A DNA stretch of 64,000 nt, from NCBI GenBank assembly GCA_032207245.1, contig CM063498.1, forward strand, positions 61,017,036-61,081,035, read 5' to 3'. The position numbers and the translations under genes are program-made. This stretch comes from Pardosa pseudoannulata (Eukaryota > Arthropoda > Arachnida > Araneae > Lycosidae). Below, piece by piece: positions 35,516-48,660 of the stretch. Numbering within the stretch: the first letter of the stretch is position 1; the number at the start of each line of letters is the position of its first letter. The notes under the pieces were generated by a model. The model ran no database searches. It worked only from the letters and a program-made list of their open reading frames with translations, and had not been told where the DNA came from.

Positions 35516-37144
35516 AATGTAAATGATTTAACAAGTCAACTTATGACGTTTCTGGCTTTCGTTTCAAACGAAAAGGCAGCTTATCGTTGGACTATCGGCT
35601 GTCTAAAACATAAAAATGAATGGCTAGTGTATTAAAGTAGTCCGACACGTTGCACGAAATTGCTCATACAAATTCAGACGATGAAATAGACAATATTATT
35701 GTCTCCTCATAAGAAATAATTCTCTATTTTTCACGTGCTACCATAATAAATTAAGAACAAAAATCTCGGACAAGTTCTAATGCCTGACATTTGAGTGGTA
35801 TAATCAAATTTTTTTTATTTATGTAATTATTTATCTATTATTTGTAAAATATCTCAACCACAGTCGGCTCTCAGCCTTACATCCAAGTCTTTCTCAGGAA
35901 ATCCACTGTGTGGAAAGAAGAAACAATAATCTCTTTTTAATATGAAAGGTCTTGCTTTAAAAAATATGAAGTAATTTATAATACATATATCGGTAACGCT
36001 TTATTAAATTTTATTAAAACAGAATGATAAAAAACAAAATAAATTAGTTTTGAAAATCCGAGGATTTAAAAACGTAATATTAAAAGTCATATTTAAAGTA
36101 TTAAAAAGGGCAGACCGTAATAATTTCTTAACTCAATTTCCCAAAATGTTCGTTGAATATTAGTTGGAGAAATCAATATAACAAAGACATTAGATTAAAA
36201 TTCTTCGAGTGTTAAAGCGTTGAATTCCGTTTCCAAGCAAGTAAGTTTCTCGCAACATTTGAAAGAAAAGGAATGTAAAAGAGCTAATAATCTAGCATAT
36301 CAGACATTCTTTTGAAATGAAATTTTCCATTAATATTTTAAACTTCATTATATACTTACTGCAATCTATTCTAGGAACTTCGATTTGATTTTCACTCGTA
36401 ATGTCCGTCAGCCGGAAACAAAAATAGCGGTCTCTCGATCATAATCATATAAAATTAATAAGAATGAAAGTAATTTATTGCATTTTAAAGAATTATTAAT
36501 ACATTTCTAACTGATACGTGATTATTTGGAAATCTACTTCAATAAATGAAATTTAATATTACTGAGATTTTAGCTGTTTTTTAAAGTATATTTACCTTTT
36601 TTATTTTTTATTTTTATTCTGCATTGATTACTTGGATTTTGACCGTAGTATTTTAAAGTACAACTTTTCTTTGTTTATTATTTTGTTCTGACTGTTGCAG
36701 TATATACGTATTTACATTTAACTACGTTTAATGTTCTGTGTTGGGATTAACTGTAACTATGTCTAAGGTCGCGCTCATTTTATATAAATTTCTTCGGGAC
36801 GGGATCTCAAGACGTCCGTGCCCCGCCTGCCTTGATTATGAAGGATTTATCTCAAATCTGAAGTACTTACAGATGGACAAGATTTAGGCTGTTATAAACT
36901 GCCTCATGTAACGTCAAAACCGACAACTCTAGTGTGGATGGTTGGAACTTGAGAGGGAATTTTCAAGAGCCGGTACACAGAAAGATTTAATACCTATAAA
37001 AGGCCTACATAGCATTCTGACCTTATGATCCTTATAAGTCAAAGAAGTACTTGAGATTCAGTTTATGGGGACCTCAAGTGCAGTAAATTCCTAAAGCAAC
37101 ATGACAGAATGTTCACTAGGGTTACCAGACGAGACTGAACTAAA
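35516..37144. other. Unassigned DNA between R3 copies
   Basis: AT-rich, with a less AT-rich patch near 36770-37140 that has no convincing open frame. I looked for an upstream cyclase exon here and saw none. Confidence 0.5.
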
Positions 37145-37560
37145 ATACCCTTAAGTAGTAATATTTTGGTTACGGAACTTCAAATAAATATTAAAGATGT
37201 AATTGTTAACAGAAAAATATAATTAATAATCAGCAGTTAGTAGTTAGCGGAAAATATAAAAAGTAATTTGACCCCTATGATATCACGTTGGAAAAATGTT
37301 TAAACCTCTATCTGAACTACAACCATGCCAAAATGTTACTATTTGTAGCGGTAGAGCGTAGGAAAAATGTAAAGCAATGCGAAATAAATTCATGTAAGAT
37401 TTCCTGAAGTTATTACATTACAAATAAAAATAATGAAATAGTAAAAAAGAAGCAGAATTCACTTATAACTGTCAAAATATTAGTCATTTTTCAAAGACGG
37501 TGAAAATGGTAAATATTCTGAAATTAATGATACTAATCCCAATTTTTCTAATCTAAATTA
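37145..37560. repeat. R3 duplicated segment, copy 2
   Basis: Direct repeat of 35107-35515, about 2.03 kb apart, moderately diverged. Confidence 0.88.
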
Positions 37561-38099
37561 TTCTAAAAAAGAATGTGAAATATGCACACTATATAGTGGT
37601 AGATGAACTAAACTCCTAGAAGGATTTTTGGCGGTGGTATCAATATAAATATTTTGTAAAAGAGCAGACTTGTACTAAATATTTTTCTTTTTTGTAACCA
37701 TATTCCACTTTATAGCTGTTCTGTTTTTTGGTAAATGTCACTGTAAAATCAGAACATTAAAAAAACTGATATTACTGATAACATTACTGATATATATTAG
37801 GAGTTAAAAAACTCAGGTAATTAAGGTAATGAGTTAAATTAATACGTATTCCCTATATTGCATTCGTGTAGTCTTTTGTTAATCTATAGAAACAAAATGA
37901 CTAGCGTATAGCTTGTATGTTTTTTGAAAAGACTCTTTTCAAAAATTTCCATTTTATAATTCTTTTACATATTACACTGTAAACACTTTTTCACATTTTG
38001 ATAGTATTCACGTTCTCCTATCTCAAATATATGAGCGAGAGTTATATAGAACTAAATTACTTGCACCATCTGTTACGTACATACATATTTGGAACTTTA
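37561..38099. other. Unassigned AT-rich DNA
   Basis: Sequence between R3 copy 2 and the long inverted repeat; no gene or repeat family recognised. Confidence 0.45.
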
Positions 38100-38610
38100 A
38101 AATGTTTTTTCTCAGATTTCCTACTTTTTTTTACTTGTGCGAACAATATTTTACAAAGCATTCCTAATAGCTTTGTGAAATTTCCTGCACTGATGTAACT
38201 ACATATATACGGTGACATGAAATAATTTAACTACTGTCATTGCATTTTATAATTTCGAAAATTTTACTATGAAATACTTAGACTATTTTTATATATTTGT
38301 ATTTTTTTTTTATTCTTTATTCTATCTTACTTTACACTAAATGATGACCGAACTTGTAGCTGCTTTTAGATACGAAATTTATTGGTACGAATCAATACAG
38401 TTATGAATATAAAAAAAATCACCTAAGTATTTCATATTATAATTTTCAAAATTATAAAATACAATGACTGTAGTTAAATTTTTCAATGTATAAGTTGTCG
38501 TATATATGTAGTTACATCAGTACATGAAATTTCATGAAGCTATTAGGAATACATTTCAACAAATCATTCACACAAATAAAATAAAAAATAGGAAATCTGA
38601 GAAAACCCTG
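38100..38610. repeat. Long imperfect inverted repeat, about 195-bp arms
   Basis: Arms 38100-38292 and 38412-38610 are inverse copies (CAGATTTCCTA, CATTCCTAATAGCTT, CTGATGTAACTACATATATAC, ATGAAATACTTAG) around a spacer of about 120 bp. Terminal target duplications are not clear. The open frame at 37998-38198 partly overlaps it and is not a gene. It may be a foldback element. Confidence 0.85.
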
Positions 38611-38942
38611 ATAAAAATCGAAAACGTAGATCTAGTGCTGTACAAATAAATTCCTAAACATCATCCTAATTTACGCATTAATAAATGTATGTATAGATTT
38701 TAAATATTGTATACAAAAAAAATCAGGGGTTTTTAAATCACAAGTTTACAATTTCCTGAAACAATTTGTTGAATGAATAAATATTATAATATAGATTTTA
38801 CTCTTTAAATAAGATTTTTAAACTACGCCCCTCAAGGCTCGACTCGAGCATGTGACAAGCAGTCCAATAAATAAAAGAAATTGCCTCAGTAGTTGGGGGA
38901 GTCTCAGGAAATAACATAAAATCGCTTCGCACAGCCGGACTA
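38611..38942. other. Unassigned AT-rich DNA
   Basis: Sequence between the long inverted repeat and the Tigger element; no feature recognised. Confidence 0.45.
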
Positions 38943-39824
38943 CAGTGATCCCTCGTTTTTCGCGGTTAATGGGGATCAGAAATTTCCGCGAAAGCTGAAA
39001 AACCGCGAAGTAGGATTTGCTCCTAGGAATTTTTGTGTATTCGGGTACACGAATACACAAAAATTCCTATATGTAAATATGTTCCAAATATGTAAACAGT
39101 ATTTATACTTTACACATTTAAAAATTACAACAGTATACGTATTTACTTAAACGTGTCAGTGCTAATTAATAAGGTTAATAAGTAATTAATAAGGTTAATA
39201 GAGAGTAATAAACATTAATCAATATTGCTTTCTGAGAGAGGATAAGAGTCTTGTGTTGGTGGAGGAGGAGAGACTCTCACTTGACTCGTAGAAGTTTTAG
39301 GATCACTCGGAGACTCGTCTGTTGGTGGTGCTGAGTTAGAGCCAGGGGGCTTTACCTTAGAGAGAAACATGGTGATGGGTAGTTGTTGCCTTTGTTTTTC
39401 ATTTTCCTTCAAAATTCCCCTGTACAAGGACATAACCCCGTCAACCCGATTGCTGAACTCGACATCTCGAACCATATTGTCGTCAATGTCTTGTGCAAAT
39501 TCTTGCCACGTTGCACAATTGTTGCAGATTCGCCAGGGCAGGTCACGCTTTTCAGTTTGTTCTTCATCTTCCTCTTCATTTTCTTCCTCACTTACACACT
39601 TTGTCGTCTCAAGAGCCCGTGGTATATACTCTGAGTCAACTGATCTCTTTGACATGCAGGGATCCTTCTCTCTCTCACATCAACATGAAACAACGGTCCT
39701 TTCCACAATGGGGCTGCAGACATGGTAGCATTTTTTCATTTTTATTTTTTGATTAATATTTTGGAACAACCCACGAAGCACTGAAACCGCAAAACATGAA
39801 ACGCGAAGTGTCGAGGGAACACTA
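38943..39824 (-). mobile_element. pogo/Tigger (Tc1/mariner) deletion derivative
   Basis: TA duplication (38941-38942 and 39825-39826). The left terminus CAGTGATCCCTCGTTTTTCG and the right terminus, read inward, TAGTGTTCCCTCG plus CGCG motifs are the familiar ends of Tigger-type elements. At 882 bp it lacks the DNA-binding and DDE core of the transposase; a C-terminal coding remnant remains. Confidence 0.88.
39215..39655 (-). pseudogene. Tigger-like transposase C-terminal remnant
   Basis: A 146-codon open frame inside the element. It has an acidic stretch (EEENEEEDEEQTEK), a segment with WQEFAQDIDDN and, near residue 90, LYRGILKENEKQRQQLPITM followed by FLSK. The tail of Tigger/jerky transposases (acidic region, then Q-rich ITxFLxK-type end) looks like this. 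Sequence upstream is interrupted by stops and there is no CENP-B domain, so it is not functional. Confidence 0.65.
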
Positions 39825-40029
39825 TAATCAGAACAGCCGAAAAACGTGATCCCTCAGCAAGTCATGGCCAGTCATGATTCTAAAAAGAGCCATCCCAATA
39901 GCTCTGGGAACAGAGGGCATACTTTAAGTAAAATGATGCATTTATTATTTATAGTTTCCCAGGTGGACTTTTAAGTTTAAAGATACAGTTTCTGCCCAAA
40001 TTAATAATAAAGCTGAAAATAATAATTTT
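39825..40029. other. Unassigned DNA
   Basis: Short stretch between the Tigger element and the 160-bp array; no feature recognised. Confidence 0.4.
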
Positions 40030-40720
40030 TTTTAAATTTTACACCATGAGCTATGTATTTTTCTGAGTTGAAAACACCATATAAAATAAACCTCTATCTA
40101 ATTTCAAGCGATTCAATCATTATTTATAGATTTATGGAGTATGTTTGTATTTAAAAAGCAATGCATTTAAACCCAATTCCATTGAAATGTCATTTTTTAT
40201 TTTCCAGAATGTACTATAAACTTTTCTGACATGACACACTATAAAATAGTAAAATATTGAATTTCTTGTAATTTGATCAGTATTTACATTTTTGGGTGGT
40301 TTTTGTATTTTAATAAGCCCAATTTATTTTTGAGCCCAATTCCATAGAAATGCCATTATTTTCTTTTCCAGAATGCACTATGAATTTTTCTGAATACAAC
40401 ACACCAAATGGAATAAAACGCTGTCGAATGTTAGGTCATTTGATCTGAGAAGTGTTTTATATAGTTTTGAATTTTAAAAGAAGTCTAATTAAGCCAAATT
40501 CCATAACAAAATTTTCAGCATGAGCTACATATTTTTCTGAATAAAAAAACTGTATAGAACAAAACGCTTTCAAATTTCATATGGTTTTTAATTTTCGGAT
40601 TATTTTTGCATTTAAAAAGAAATTTATTTGAGCACAATTCCACTAAAATATTAATTTTTTTTTCGAGCATGAACTATGTACTTTTCTGAAAAGAGCACTT
40701 TGATTTTCATACAATGAATA
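40030..40720. repeat. Old tandem array, about 160-bp period
   Basis: The block CCCAATTCCAT or its variants recurs at about 40171, 40334, 40493 and 40632, each followed by CATGAGCTA/GAATGCACTA and TTTTTCTGA. A further partial unit begins near 40040. Highly diverged. Confidence 0.75.
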
Positions 40721-42639
40721 TTTGAGTGGGTAAATGCATATCTCCAAAAGAGAAGAAATATTTATAACAATAGTTGAGAAGAAAATTATCCATTACAAAC
40801 AAACAGAAAATATTTCATCACATCCGAAGTTATAACGAAACTGATTAAACTTCAGACAAAAAACAATATTCAAGATAAATATTTAATCCTTAATCGGTCG
40901 GCACAGTCGGTTATTTTTACAGATCAAGAGAGGCTTAAACGCTAGTGATCGAACATTACTTTTCTTTTCTAAGAAAAAAAATAAACATTCAGGATGGCTA
41001 TAATTCTTCCCCCTAATCTTTGCTTTTATCATAAAATAACCTAACCTTTTTTTTCCTACGTTGAAGAGTACTTGAAAAAACGAAACTGTTTAGCAAAATG
41101 AAAGGCTTTGAAATTGAAAATATGGGTTGCCGTTATTTATGCTCTCAACTGGCTTTATTTTTACCTTTGATCTTTTCATAGCATATTGTTTTGAAAAAAA
41201 GGAAGTTAGTGATTTTAAAAAATTGCTTTTTATTTTCCCGATTGTTTGTTCATAAGGGTGGTTTAGAGTTTTCAGTTAAGGAAAAAATTTAAATTTGTAT
41301 AAAACAAACTGTAATTTTTCTAGATTGTTCTGGGAAATATGATCTCGATTTGTGAAAATAAAATAAAAAGATGGTGAACAAATTTCACCTCGAATGTATT
41401 TTAATGCAGTAAATTGTTTGTTTGTTCAGAATAAGAAATACGATATTCAGCATACTTCACAATGAGGGTACTTTTGCTTATGCTTGATAAGATTCGAACT
41501 TATTTTTCAAATTTTTTTTTTACTTAAAGTTTTTAGTCTAATAATGGGACTTGCTTTTTACATATCCTCTTGAGAGAAAATATTCAGTACTTGATCCCAT
41601 ATTCTCAACCTATGTGATAACTTTAAAGTGGCACGGAAATCGACATTACTTCTAAAGAAAATTCTTTTTCATAAGTAGTTATATTTTATTCATAAGATAT
41701 AGTTGATAATATATTTTATGAATAATAAACATATAACCAAATTTTTACATTTTAATAGTACTATTTTTATATCAATCTTTTCTTTCAGTTTTCTGTTAGT
41801 TCAACCTAAAATTCGTTGTTCTTAAAAATGTTGGGTGATTGTTTAGAGAGGGTAAGATTGTCAAATGCATTGTTTGTATATGATTCTTGACCATTCTCCA
41901 AACAGAGGTAATCTTTAATTCAAAATGAATCGTCAATAAAAAATATATAAAGAATCCATGCATAGTAGGTAGATAATAATGCAACTTTACATTAATTTAT
42001 TAACAATAGTCACAAGTTCCCATTTGTATCAACAAATATAAATCACCATTGTTAATTACCAAAGGAACATTAATCATTGAATAATGTACTAAATGTGTTA
42101 AAAATGGAAAATAACTATTATTTCAAGGCAGTGAATTTAATATTTGGTATAGAAATTTACCAGGTAACCTGGAGTACGTCACGGAAATTGATTTATAATA
42201 CGTCAAAGAAATTGGGATTACTGTATTAAGTGATTTAAAGAGCTTTCAAAAAAGGTGGATGACTGAAGATCGTTGTCGTATTTTTAGGTCTAATCTTGAC
42301 CTTCCTGGATTTTCTCGCTAGTCGTACGTAAGAATCATTGTTTTGAGAGTCCTTTGTGATTGGATTGCATAATCCGAGTAGTGAGGAGTATAATTTTTGT
42401 TAATCCCTGATGACTAGTAAAGATTTGTCCAAATAAAGTCAGTTGTACCCAATTTATTGCATCAATTCTTCATCTATCTTTTAATTGTACAGTTTGGAGA
42501 TTCTGCCTATATGTCTCGTCCCCTAGGATGTTACAGCATTTAACAGTTACCCCCTTGAGTCACCTTATCGTAGTCGATCATATACGTAATCGGAAGATTC
42601 TGGAATGGAAGCTCGGGCAAGACAAAAACCCGCCTTGCC
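40721..42639. other. Unassigned DNA, possible LTR at 41870-42534
   Basis: Mostly AT-rich and featureless. A stretch ending AGGATGTTACA at 42534, with AATAAAGTCAG near 42435, has the look of an LTR 3' end in plus orientation. GCAT occurs on both proposed sides (41866-41869 and 42535-42538). The start is weak, so this is a hint only. Confidence 0.3.
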
Positions 42640-42815
42640 CATTAAGGGCAGCTGAGGCACGTAAAATATGTTCGTGGTCATAATGCCCTCCAAGTTCAAA
42701 CGATACCTCCGGAGGTCTTAAGGTACACATGCTCCCTGGATTGTGCTAAATGAGTAACAAGTTTGTAGCCATGTTCGGTATAAAGATATCTGTATTACCA
42801 GCTTTGGAAAAAGCC
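42640..42815 (+). repeat. Repeat family S3 body fragment
   Basis: Matches 47510-47745 in order (GTAAAATA-GTTCGTGGTCA, CCTCC-A-TTCA, GTGCTAAATG-G-AACA, GTAGCCATGTT). Found downstream of a tRNA-like head in the other copy, so probably a SINE body. Confidence 0.65.
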
Positions 42816-43311
42816 TTGCATGATCCTTGTTATAAAGGATTTTTTGACATTTCGTGCATTTTGCAGACCCTCCTATATTTCCACGTGGATTTTATTTCTT
42901 ATCTTTTTTTACGATTTTCTTACCTCATTTCTCTACTTGTATAGCCACCGGAAAAGATCTGCTATAGATTTTAGCAAAATGTATTGCCGAATTGTGTATC
43001 AATCATGAATAAGAAGAAAAAACTTATTTATTATTTTGGTTGTTGTTCTGACAGTATAAGAATTACATTTTTGAATATCACTACACGATGCCAAATTTAA
43101 TTTCTTACTAAATTCAATAAATACAACATTTCTGTGTTATATTTAAGATCTGAATAACGACAGAATTAATAGGACATTGGAGCATGAATCTAGCCTTCTA
43201 ATTCTGCGATTTCCTTCGGTTACTGGTATGTAATAAATATAAACTAGAGTGAAGAAGTGAAAAAGCGTCAAGCAGCATTTTCAACATTATAGGATATTTT
43301 AGACCCAATTC
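42816..43311. other. Unassigned AT-rich DNA
   Basis: Sequence between the S3 fragment and the SINE target duplication; overlapping short open frames have no family features. Confidence 0.45.
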
Positions 43312-43326
43312 TCAATGATGATTTTC

Positions 43327-43507
43327 GCCGAACGCTGGCCGATTGGTTAGGGTGCTGATCGTCGGTACCAGAGTTCGTGGGTTCGAATCCCACTATGGCA
43401 TGGATGTTCGTAGCCGTTCGGAATCGGCTTTAAGCAGTAGGTCCCGGTCTCATTAGCCCTCGTGTGCAAAACAGTAGACCGTAGCGCTCCAAACCAAACC
43501 AAACCAA
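43327..43507 (+). mobile_element. S1 SINE, full length with 15-bp target duplication
   Basis: Head GCCGATTGGTTAGGGTGCTG, perfect B box GTGGGTTCGAATCCCAC, body TCGGCTTTAAGCAGTAGGTC, and a tail of CCAAA repeats. TCAATGATGATTTTC flanks it (43312-43326 and 43508-43522). This is the best-preserved copy and may be recent. Confidence 0.97.
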
Positions 43508-43522
43508 TCAATGATGATTTTC

Positions 43523-44149
43523 ATCACATTTTCCTCCCGCAAACAATAACTGCTTCACTACCAGCTATATAAAAATTGCATAAATATAATTTTTCCCGCA
43601 ATGTACACAATAATAATGTATACTATTACCGTTTTAAAATTTACCTCATTTAAAAATTCAACTCGAAACCTACATATTTTGTTTTGTTTCATTTCTTGTA
43701 TTTAATAATAAAATAAAAAAAAATGAGATGATTTTTTGCAATTTTTTTCAGAACAATTTTTAAGGGAATCGGTTAAAGATTTATTTAAAATTCATTATCA
43801 GAATAAGGATAATGCCTACAGTTTTAAATCATTACAAGATGCCAGAGAAAATACTAATTAATCTGTAAATAAAGTACACATTATTTGGAAATCAGAATAA
43901 AAATTTGTAAAGAAAATATTTTGAAGGATCAGTTTAATAACTGTCATAAAAGATTAATGAACACATCGAATAGTTAAATATAGATATGAAATGCAGTAAG
44001 TAACGAAAGCAATATTTTTGTTTCAGTATACCGAAAATAAACCTTACCAAACCTTAATATTAATTAACAAACTGAATTTCTCGAAGTTCTTTAATATAAT
44101 TGTCGATTTGAAAATCAGGTTACAAATGTTTAATTGCAACGAGAGAATA
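43523..44149. other. Unassigned AT-rich DNA
   Basis: No feature recognised; may include an older unit of the following array. Confidence 0.4.
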
Positions 44150-45660
44150 AATTCGGAAGCGGAAAAACATTCCACGTAATATATCTTCTATCATTTATAA
44201 ATAATTGGTAAACATTTAAGTAAAACTGTGCTCATTAAAATGAGCAGCAAGAAAAGAATTCGGAGTTAAATGACTGTTTTTCATTTATTATATCCAACGT
44301 TGACATATTTGTGGCGGAATCAAGTTAGCACAAAATGTTATTTATAGAAATAACTTTCTTCATATTATACCTAGAATTCGTGCTCAATTAATGTGCTTTA
44401 ACAACTCAGGCTGGATTTCCTATATAAAAATGTTCAATGATTTATTAAATTTCATTATCTGAATTACTGCACTGAAACAGGACAGAATGCAGCAATAAAG
44501 GCAACATTAATCAAGATTTTATTTGTTACGACGGTGGAAAAACTCCTGAATGTTAATATTATTCACGAGACAGTTTGTCTTTATTACCACGCAGCTAAAA
44601 AGTGACTAAATAATTATGAAAAACTGAATAGATTTTTTTTATTTTAGTTGTCAATTTGGAGATTAATTTATGAATGTTTAAATGGGTGGAGAAGTTAACT
44701 TTGAAAGTGGAAAAAGACTCTTCATAAAGAATCTATCATTTATTAATGATAAGTTAGCGTTTAACTGCGATCATTAAAATGCACAGCAATAAAAATTTTT
44801 GGGATAAATGACTATTTTTTTGTTTATTATACTTAACGTTTATTTGTATATCGTGATATAGCACTGAATATACGGTTTCCATTAGATTTTACACAGATTA
44901 TGTCTATTCGCCATCAATTAATATGTTTCTAAAAAAAGCTGAAATCCATATTTCGTATATAAAAATGTTCAATGCATTATTAATTTTATTATCTGAAATA
45001 TTCTTCTCCAATATGACAGAATTCAACGAATTGCGCTTTTGCACAGTTTTTTTTATTTGGAACCATAGTGGAAAAAGTTTTCAGCTCAAAATATTATTCA
45101 TAACGATAATTCCTTTTCATTATCGTGAAACTGAAAAGTAGCTAAAAAATATGCAGAACTAAGTAGCTTGTAGTTCTTTTACTATAGCAAATTTGGAGAT
45201 CAATTTATAAATATATAATTACATCGACAGAATAAATTTCGTAGAAGTGAAACACTTGCGTAAAATATTTATCATTTATTTATGATAAGTTAACATTTAA
45301 ACAGAACTGGAATCATTAAAATGCCATGAAAGAAAAGTATTTACGATAAATGATTGTTTTTTTTATTTAATATATCCATCTTTTATCTGTATCTCGTACA
45401 GTACTTTCAGCAGTAAATATGCTATTTTCTCAGAATTTAGATTATACTTAAAATTCATTTTCAGCGGATGAGTTTCTCAAAAAAGATATCTAATAACTTA
45501 GTTCATATTTCGTATATAAAAAGTTCTGTGCTTTCTTTCTTTTCATTACCAAAATATTACTTCGCGATAAATAAGATTGTTACAGATTGCTATGTGACTA
45601 AGTTTTTATTTGTGACCACGTTTCAGGAATTTTTTAGTTCAAAATATTTTTAACGAGGTG
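44150..45660. repeat. Old tandem array, about 540-bp period
   Basis: Three diverged units. The block GATAAGTTA-C-TTTAA, CATTAAAATG-C followed by AAATGACT-TTTTT and ATTATA recurs near 44208, 44752 and 45288. TTTC-TATATAAAAATGTTCAATG recurs near 44425 and 44957. No coding conservation. Confidence 0.75.
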
Positions 45661-46604
45661 ATTCGTTTTATTTATCATTTATCTGAATTGTAACTAAAGA
45701 TTTATGAGAAATGGAAATGGACTTTTCTCAGATATAAATTGAATTTTTTGTTCTTCCGAGTACAACAAATTTTTATTTTCTCAAATAAAGTAGTCTTGGT
45801 GCATATGCTTAAATCAATATGTTTTTGAATAACTAATTAAATTGTACAAAAATGTGTGAGATAATAGTAAGTCTCTATGAACTCTTTTAAAATTATGAAA
45901 TTATCCATCTTAATTAATTACAATAAAAATATAGAATTGAGGGAATCATAGTCAAAGTGAACCAAGTCAACTTTTGCCTTCTATAGAATATAAATGTTTG
46001 CCAGCTTAATAACAGTCTTTTCCCAAGTGAGCAAAATTTAGAGCTATAAATTATCCGAGTTATTAAGCATTTTCTAAGATAAAATTAATTAATTTTCAGG
46101 AATTAATTGAGTTATTTAAGATTCAATTTTTCTTCAATCGTCTTAAACGGACTTGGTTCACTTAATTTGTGAATCTGTCCATTAATGTAGAAGAATTTAT
46201 AATTATATCACAATCCTTAAGATTTTAAAAATTCTACTCAATAGATAATCTTACTTTTTTTCTGTGAGTATAACATTGTATCAACGATTGAATATATTAA
46301 AATCCTTTAAATAATTGAATGGTTAATTAGATATTTTAATAAATTCCCATTTTCTTCAAATACGTACTTGGTTTTGTATTTATATCAAGAGATTTACTTA
46401 ATTTATTTTATATAATATAAGTTAGAGATGTCATTAATCTAAGTTGCTAGTTAAAACCTATATTCTAAATTAAGTTTTCTTGTGAAAGATAAAATGACAC
46501 ATAAATTTTTTTAAATTATTTTTGTCATGTATTTACTTCTCCAAATTTCGTATAATCAGTAATTTAGCTATCAGTATTTCTTATAATACATTTCTTATAT
46601 ATAG
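45661..46604. other. Unassigned AT-rich DNA
   Basis: No feature recognised. Confidence 0.5.
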
Positions 46605-46712
46605 GGGTTGCGGTAGCTCAGTCGGCAAAGGCAGCGATCTCGTCAAATGAAAGGTTGCAGGTTCGGGGCTTGAGCCAGCCTAAGATCCGCCAAATTCGTT
46701 ACAAGTGACTAG
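46605..46712 (+). mobile_element. tRNA-derived SINE head (family S3), interrupted
   Basis: GGTTGCGGTAGCTCAGTCGG is a near-perfect A-box half, and GCAGGTTCGGGGCTTGAG lies at B-box distance. The body is cut at about 46712 by an inserted MITE and appears to resume at 47502. Confidence 0.7.
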
Positions 46713-46838
46713 CCCTCTAAGAGTTACGCACGTAATTTTCTGGTACGTGCGAACGTACGAGGAAATTACTTGAGTTATAAATTAGATTTAGATCCAAAAC
46801 TTTTATTACAAGCACAGCTGTTATAACTATTTAATTAA

Positions 46839-47397
46839 CCCCTTCCAGTAAAATGACGAGTCTAGATAGTCATTAGTTTTTCATTCCATACCGCACAATG
46901 ACGAGCTACATTCGTCATGCGATTAAAGTTACTGTTAAATATGATAATTAATTTAGTTTAAAATTTCTAGTGTACTGAATTTGGCAACACTTTTATCACT
47001 TGTGAAAATCACAAGTCACTATTGCATATTGTTTACTTGGTACAAGTCATTGCCAAATTAATGAGTCAGAATAAAAGAAAACCTACTAAGAAATGCCGTG
47101 TGTGTTACAAGAATCAAATTAGAAGTGAGACTACTTGGCGGTGTAAACAATTAAGAATTCCTTTGCACTTTGTTTCGAAAAGTACCACTAGCTTGAAGAC
47201 TATTATCCGTATACCTTATTAATGTTTTGCTTTGATATTTTCTTAATTTTACTGTTTCTGATATTATTTAACACTATGTAAAAAGTGGATTTTAATTAAG
47301 AATATGTAAGAATTGTAAAATGAAACAAGTTTTTTAAATAAAAATTAAATGGTTATTTCGCGCACATTTTTTCATTATTAAATCATACCGGAAGGGG
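46839..47397 (+). mobile_element. piggyBac element, internally deleted (family M3)
   Basis: Perfect TTAA duplication (46835-46838 and 47398-47401). Termini read inward CCCCTTCCAGTA and CCCCTTCCGGTA, with subterminal AATGACGAG repeats near the left end. It is 559 bp long and retains only the extreme C-terminus of the transposase. Confidence 0.93.
47022..47222 (+). pseudogene. piggyBac transposase C-terminal cysteine-rich end, remnant
   Basis: A 66-codon frame with KKCRVCYKNQIRSETTWRCK, the first part of the C-terminal cross-brace zinc domain that in piggyBac-family transposases binds subterminal DNA. The later cysteine and histidine ligands are missing: the next part reads LRIPLHFVSKS where C-x2-C and CF-x3-H would be expected. 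The DDD catalytic core is absent. Non-functional as a transposase. Confidence 0.88.
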
Positions 47398-47501
47398 TTA
47401 AAAGAACATTATATGGATCTAAATAACCTCATTACATTTGCCCAATCCGTTTGAAGACATCATCAGCCGGACAGAAAATTACATGCGTAACGCTTAGAGG
47501 G

Positions 47502-47745
47502 CTAAGATAAGTAAAATAGGTTCGTGGTCACAATGTCCTCCAAATTCACAAGAGATATCTCTGAGAGTGGCAAGCCAAGCCTGGGGGGGTCTTCTGCTCA
47601 GTCCCTGCTTCTAAACTACGAGAACTAAGCTGGGGTAATGTACCTTAAGCTTCACGTCCTCCTCGGGTGGTGCTAAATGGGCAACAGCTTCGCAGCCTTG
47701 TATTGGCATACAGGCATATAGTCCTTATGTTGCCAGTTGCGTTAG

Positions 47746-47747
<2 letters not shown>
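47502..47747 (+). mobile_element. Family S3 body resumed after the insertion
   Basis: Co-linear with 42655-42800 and ends at an AT microsatellite. The order head, MITE, body implies the MITE landed inside this SINE-like repeat. Confidence 0.6.

Positions 47748-48660
<913 letters not shown>

Larger units (their letters stand above)
46713..47501. mobile_element. CCCTC-ended MITE (M1-like), split by a younger piggyBac element
   Basis: Left end CCCTCTAAGAGTTACGCACG and right end CGTAACGCTTAGAGGG are inverted over about 31 bp (46713-46744 and 47471-47501), differing at two positions. The flanks CTAG and CTAA may be decayed TTAA. The ends resemble M1 ends (CTTAGAGGG, GTACGTGCGAAC). Confidence 0.72.
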
